DNA of 64,000 nucleotides. Source: Cordylochernes scorpioides (Eukaryota; Arthropoda; Arachnida; Pseudoscorpiones; Chernetidae). A model generated the notes under the pieces. That model was not told the DNA's origin and searched no databases. It saw only the letters and a program-made list of their open reading frames with translations. The stretch covers positions 31,714,190 to 31,778,189 of the forward strand of contig CP092865.1 of assembly GCA_030710605.1 (NCBI GenBank), in the 5' to 3' direction. Position 1 is the first letter of the stretch. Each line of letters begins with the position of its first letter. Position numbers and translations under genes: made by a program. This document shows positions 60,037-64,000 of the stretch, piece by piece.

Positions 60037-60414
60037 CTGGAACAACACAAACAGACGAATTTTACTATGGAAGCATTTGCAGAAAGAAAAATGCCATAGG
60101 ATTTATTAATAGAACAACATCATGAAGTATTACGGTGAATATAAATTTGCACAATTGAGGATATGTTAAAAGACTTAGGGCTACCACCGAATGAAGGGTT
60201 GAGTTAGGTGTACATGGAGCAGCATCCACTGTTCCTTATCTAAACAGGGAAGATGACCAAACTTGGCTATTTAGAGGCAGCAAAAGTCTTAAAAGTAAAT
60301 TTTTATTTATTTTCCCTAATTTTGAAATTATCGAATATTTCAAAATAAATATTTATAATAGTCCAATTTATATTGAGTTATTTTATATTTTATAGAATTA
60401 TGTTATTGTTTTTA
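60037..60414. other. Upstream flank or intron 0, nothing recognised
   Basis: The exon with the chitinase start codon should lie to the right of 60036, here or beyond the window. I could not identify it. Confidence 0.35.
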
Positions 60415-60800
60415 TTTATTTATTTATTTATTGTTACAAAAGCCCGAAGTCCAAAGGACTATTGTGCTGTGCAAGTATTATTCACATATATATGATTAAT
60501 TATTTAAACGATGGATTAGTAGTGTTTTGTAAATTATTGTACAAATAGTTCTAAACTTAACAAAGTTCTCTTAAGATAGAGTATATACACAAAGAGAATT
60601 TGGTAATGTTTCAAAGTATCTACATACAATTTGATTAGTCAGAGGGCAAGTTAAAAGAAGATGCTCTGGTGATTCAACATCTAAGCGGCATTCACATGTT
60701 GGATCATTGATAACATTCAGTTTGAATAGGAAACTTAAGAAGGGTCCTTTGCCTGTTAAGAATAAAGTAGTTTTAAGAGTATTCTATGTTTTTGTTTTAA
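60415..60800 (-). mobile_element. LINE 3' end with C-terminal zinc knuckle
   Basis: Minus strand: TCECRLDVESPEHLLLTCPL, the C-x-C...H...C knuckle of R1/jockey-like ORF2, ends near 60590, followed by a 3' region to a poly(A)-like A-rich end at about 60415. It differs in sequence from the two R1-like copies. Confidence 0.7.
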
Positions 60801-61862
60801 CTTTAATTTTATCAAAATGTGTGTGAAGAAAAAAACCGTGTTTTTCAATCCTATTTATTATCATCAACATGTTGTATAGCCATATCGTATATGGATACAA
60901 ATTTGTTTCTAAGAGTTTGGTTTAGGAAAAGTATATTCAATATGAAATTGGTTTATCTTGCAAAGCAATATAATGTCTAGGGTTGTGATTTCTTATAATA
61001 TAGCAAAACAGTGTAAGTTGTGTTCTTTATTATAAATTATCGACCATTATGGTGCTTCAATTATATATATATATTTTTTTTGTTTGTGAATCGTCTTCGA
61101 AAGTGAAATTTCAATCATTTCTGATGGAAGCAACCACACAGAAAATTATTTAGGACTCTAAGTTTTAAGGTAAATCTGAGAAAAAATTCTGAAATGTCAT
61201 TATTTGACATTCAAGGCACTATGATTCTGCCTTTCGAATTGTTAGAATTAGGGTTTCAATTTACGGTTATAACTATAATTCCTATTTACTACTAATTGGA
61301 GCTATTTACCTACCTCCTCCTTCCAGAATTTTAATGATTTCGTCTTTATTTGATGGTTTTAATCATTATTCTGCATTTCAGAAATAGCCAATTTCAGATT
61401 CACTTTTGAAGAATATTCCATTTTGAAGAATTTCGAAGATTCATTTTATTTGCCGCTATCCATTTTCGTTCTAAATAAACGTCGAAATATCATTAAAATA
61501 ACAAACGAAATTGATATATTTTCTTATCACATTTAAGTTGTTTTTTCTTCAACCGATTCGGTGCTAATTGCGATGGTATTGTTTTTTACATGAAATTCAA
61601 GTCTCTATTTGAGGGGTCAATAGTCTGAAACTCGCCGAAGATATAAATACGATGACATTCCAAAACAAAGTGAAAGCTGCCTGAAAGACAGTGAGAGAGA
61701 ATGAAATGTTCTCACTTCTATAAACCATCTACCAGAGTTGTGGGTTAATGGTCATCATCTCTCTATTAGCCCATATATATAGATGTCCCGGAACTCTAAT
61801 GGTCGTCTGCTGCACGTGCTTCCTACCCTCGAATAACTATTACCCGTGTGGTTGTAATAGTA
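60801..61862. other. AT-rich flank, nothing recognised
   Basis: No gene, RNA or delimited element. TATATATA run at 61058. Confidence 0.4.
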
Positions 61863-62289
61863 CTAGCCGAATGACCCGGGCAACGCCCGTGTTTTACCCG
61901 ATTGAATGTTTTTATTCAAATACTATTTGTTACAATTATAAATTGGCGCCTTAAATAAATGCATATATTAGTTAATAACTATAGCCTATGTGCTTTATCT
62001 GACTATGTACTGTTGGCTTCCGTAAGCGTCTCATACTGGGAAAAAGAAAGAGAGGATTCCATTTAGTTATTAACTAATATATGCATTTATTTAAGGAGCG
62101 ACCCGCTCCAACACAATAGTTACAAAAACGAAAAAGCGAGTGGAAGGGGGGCATGATGGGGGGGGGGGGGGCAAAGGTGGCGTGATCGTAGCCAACCAAT
62201 AGGAGAGCGCCATTCCAAAAAAAAAAAAGCAAACGGTGACAGAGATGAAAAATTATTAAGAACGCAAGACGCTCGTAACTGTATATAGA
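61863..62289 (-). mobile_element. Non-autonomous Helitron, 427 bp, complete ends
   Basis: Minus orientation. CTAG at 61863-61866, hairpin CGGGCGTTGCCCGGG, body GGCGCCAATTTATAATTG, nested 144-bp MITE (61951-62094), G-run segment, and 5' TCTATATACAGTTACGAGCG at 62289. T on both flanks, no target duplication. Nearly identical in layout to 28104-28531. Confidence 0.85.
61951..62094. mobile_element. 144-bp MITE nested in the Helitron, second copy
   Basis: TTAAATAAATGCATATATTA and its exact inverse at the other end; the internal sequence differs from 28282-28425 by a few substitutions. Confidence 0.8.
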
Positions 62290-62396
62290 ATAGCCCCTGG
62301 TGTGAGTAACAACCTGGTGATAAGGGCAGTTGAAATAATTATCTTTGTACCATCTACAAACAAGAAATGGAAGCTTCATAAAGAACGAATGTTACT

Positions 62397-62530
62397 TTTT
62401 TCAAACACAAAACAAACTCTTCTACTATCTTTACTGCGATGAAAAACACCACTGAAGAGCCAAGACCTCCCAATATATTTTTTTTATCGCAGTAAGGATG
62501 TAGAAGAGTTTGTTTTGTGTTTGAAAAAAA
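62397..62530. mobile_element. Short fold-back element
   Basis: CAAACACAAAACAAACTCTT and AAGAGTTTGTTTTGTGTTTG are exact inverses, as are parts of ACTATCTTTACTGCGATG and ATCGCAGTAAGGATGTAG. The arms' inner ends match the fold-back family of 8941. Confidence 0.7.
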
Positions 62531-62599
62531 GAAACATTCGTGTTTTAAATTGTTACATTTCATATTATCTGTTAACTCCGCCTTTGCCGGTCCCAAGCC

Positions 62600-62940
62600 C
62601 GGATGAAAAAGGAGGAGGGGGAGCAGTAACAAGCTCGCTATAAAACCTGGGTTCAGCCGGCCCGGCTGATAGTACCCTGTAAGGGCTCCTAATCCAGGGA
62701 TACAGGATAAGCAGCGTTTGTACTCCATGTTAGGAGCAGCTGCACATGGCGTCTGCTCCTCATGTCAGAGGCGGCCATTTCTTTTGGAGCTAAGTCGGCC
62801 TGCCACTGAGTAGTGCTCCCAGTCTTAATGACAAAGGCAGACGCATTCTACTTCACCCAGTCATGATGGTTGTCAAACAGACACCATCAAGGGTCACAAC
62901 TTGATACCCTAATATGATTGAGTGGAGATAAGAAAGAAGA
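62600..62940 (+). repeat. Fragment of a dispersed element (LINE 5'-like)
   Basis: AACAAGCTCGCTATAAAACC and GGCTGATAGTACCCTGTAAG match 5395-5455; GATACCCTAATATGATTGAG matches 36020-36040. GC-richer than its surroundings. No frame is convincing. Confidence 0.4.
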
Positions 62941-63576
62941 AGAAGATATTATCTGTTTTATTGTGGAGCTTATATTTGATAGTATTATAGTAGAAAAATG
63001 AATTGCTCTTTTCTAATGGGTTTACAGTTCTAATGAATCACACCGATAACATGTCCACGTTTAAAATCAGAATATAAGAAAAAAAGGAAGAATTGAAGAT
63101 GAGTAGAAACAGAATAAAAGACGGAACCACATACACATGATAATATTTAATCAAACTAATAAAAAGTAAAGAGAATAAGAATTTTATTTTAATATTTTTT
63201 GGATAGTTTCAATTTAAATTAAAATTCTCTGAGAAAATTAGATATAACATGCCAATTGTTTCATATGTTTAAATGAAGGAAATCCTAGTTTACTTTATTA
63301 GTTTGACTAGATGCTATCATGGGGATATATTCTTTCACAGTTCTATCTTCAATTCTTCCTTTTTATCTTATGTCCCGCTTCTATGACACATAGCTTCTAC
63401 GTGAACACGTTATAACCCTAAATTGTTGTTGATAATGAAAAACCATTTCGAATATATAAACCTTTTAAACCTCTCATACATTTACCTTTCTTTATTACTC
63501 TTAATTCTCTCTCATTGTACAAAATGAGTTTTCTATTTCAATATTCATTCATAATTATAAATATAACTATTGAAAT
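62941..63576. other. AT-rich stretch, nothing recognised
   Basis: No gene or element identified. Confidence 0.4.
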
Positions 63577-63960
63577 AAAAAAAGGCATACCCTGACCAAG
63601 AGAACATGATAATTTTAGATGGCAGAGCGCCATCTAGTGGAACAGAAATCAACTAAACGTTGATTTAGCCTCTTACCTGATATTTGGCCAACCCATTTTC
63701 TTGATAAACCAAGAAAAGTTAACGACGAAAGCCTTTCGGGCTGCTGGCCCTCGTCAGCGTGGTGCAGACTGTACCTCTACGACCAAAAATATTTTGGTCC
63801 CAGAGGCTTTTTGAGAAACCAAGAAATGCGTATCTTAGGCCAAACTTGCGTAAATACACTTAGCATGTGAAAAAAAAAACAATAAAAATAAAAAAGGGTC
63901 AGGTGTTGGTATTAAAATCAAAAAAGGCATATCCTGACCAAGAGAACATGAATTTTTTAC
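63577..63960 (-). repeat. Direct repeats flanking a hammerhead-like motif
   Basis: AAAAAAAGGCATACCCTGAC (63577) and AAAAAAGGCATATCCTGACC (63922), each continuing AAGAGAACATGA, lie about 345 bp apart. Between them, on the minus strand at 63727-63757, is CTGACGA, stem GGGC/GCCC with loop CAGCA, and GAAA. AGCGCCATCTAGTGG (63627) also lies inside. Confidence 0.6.
63727..63757 (-). ncRNA. Hammerhead-like core, stem I not evident
   Basis: Minus strand CTGACGAGGGC, CAGCA, GCCCGAAA fulfils the core and stem II. It is followed by GGCTTTCGTC, so a GTC triplet exists, but stem III pairs poorly, and the bases after GTC (GTTAAC) do not pair with those before CTGACGA (CACCACG). Probably a degenerate relative of the ribozyme at 58866. 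Confidence 0.55.
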
Positions 63961-64000
63961 ATTTGTTGTGTCCGTTATAGCTTGCTATATAGACATGATA

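Noticed and set aside
62354-62728. 124-residue minus-strand open frame
   Set aside because: It crosses a fold-back element and a dispersed repeat boundary; no motif.
63650-63700. Possible first chitinase exon (ATGGGTTGGCC... followed by GTAAGA on the minus strand)
   Set aside because: Its phase would put the signal-peptide exon out of frame and bring a stop.

Overview
The window is AT-rich eukaryotic DNA (roughly two thirds A+T). It carries one host gene, a secreted two-domain chitinase on the minus strand, spread over at least 45 kb and packed with transposable elements. The organism is most likely an arthropod. The chitinase has two GH18 domains and a C-terminal peritrophin-A (CBM14) domain. 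The LINEs carry an R1-like reverse transcriptase (AFDNAWWP motif), several mariner and Tc1 elements are present, and a short LTR element has a primer site matching the 3' end of an arthropod-type tRNA-Ala. I cannot name the species.

Host gene: sixteen coding exons (59967-60036 down to 14584-14795) join with GT-AG introns and compatible phases into one frame of 920 residues. The order is signal peptide, GH18 domain 1 (exons 2-8), acidic linker, GH18 domain 2 (exons 9-15), CBM14 and stop. Only the exon with the initiator Met is unresolved. Four consecutive exon sizes (125, 124, 186 and 120 nt) are the same in both domains, which shows internal duplication. One intron sits at a different place in the two domains.

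Layout: 1-2671 is a Ty3/Gypsy fragment running off the left edge. 3428-4467 holds two tandem Helitron copies carrying a decayed tRNA-Gly. 5615-6895 is a mariner element. 7097-7360 is a minisatellite. 8280-10800 is an R1-like LINE with a fold-back insertion. 12518-13201 is a complete TRIM-type LTR element. From 13202 to 14583 is the 3' flank of the chitinase, and from 14584 to 60036 is the gene. Its introns hold minisatellites with 43-, 41- and 23-bp units, a Penelope-like 3' end with a GIY-YIG domain, Helitrons, a nested MITE/LINE/Helitron, two near-identical mariner copies, an R1-like LINE, a palindromic Tc1 element and a textbook type I hammerhead ribozyme (58866-58909). From 60037 to the right edge are LINE 3' ends, another Helitron and a hammerhead-like repeat.

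The chitinase exons are the only sequence that looks to be under coding constraint. All transposon ORFs are broken or truncated. The most interesting signals are the hammerhead ribozyme in a 238-bp direct repeat, the Helitron family that captured a tRNA-Gly(GCC) gene, the three-level nested insertion with an inferable empty site, and the TRIM element. No search, alignment or folding program was run; everything is from reading the sequence.
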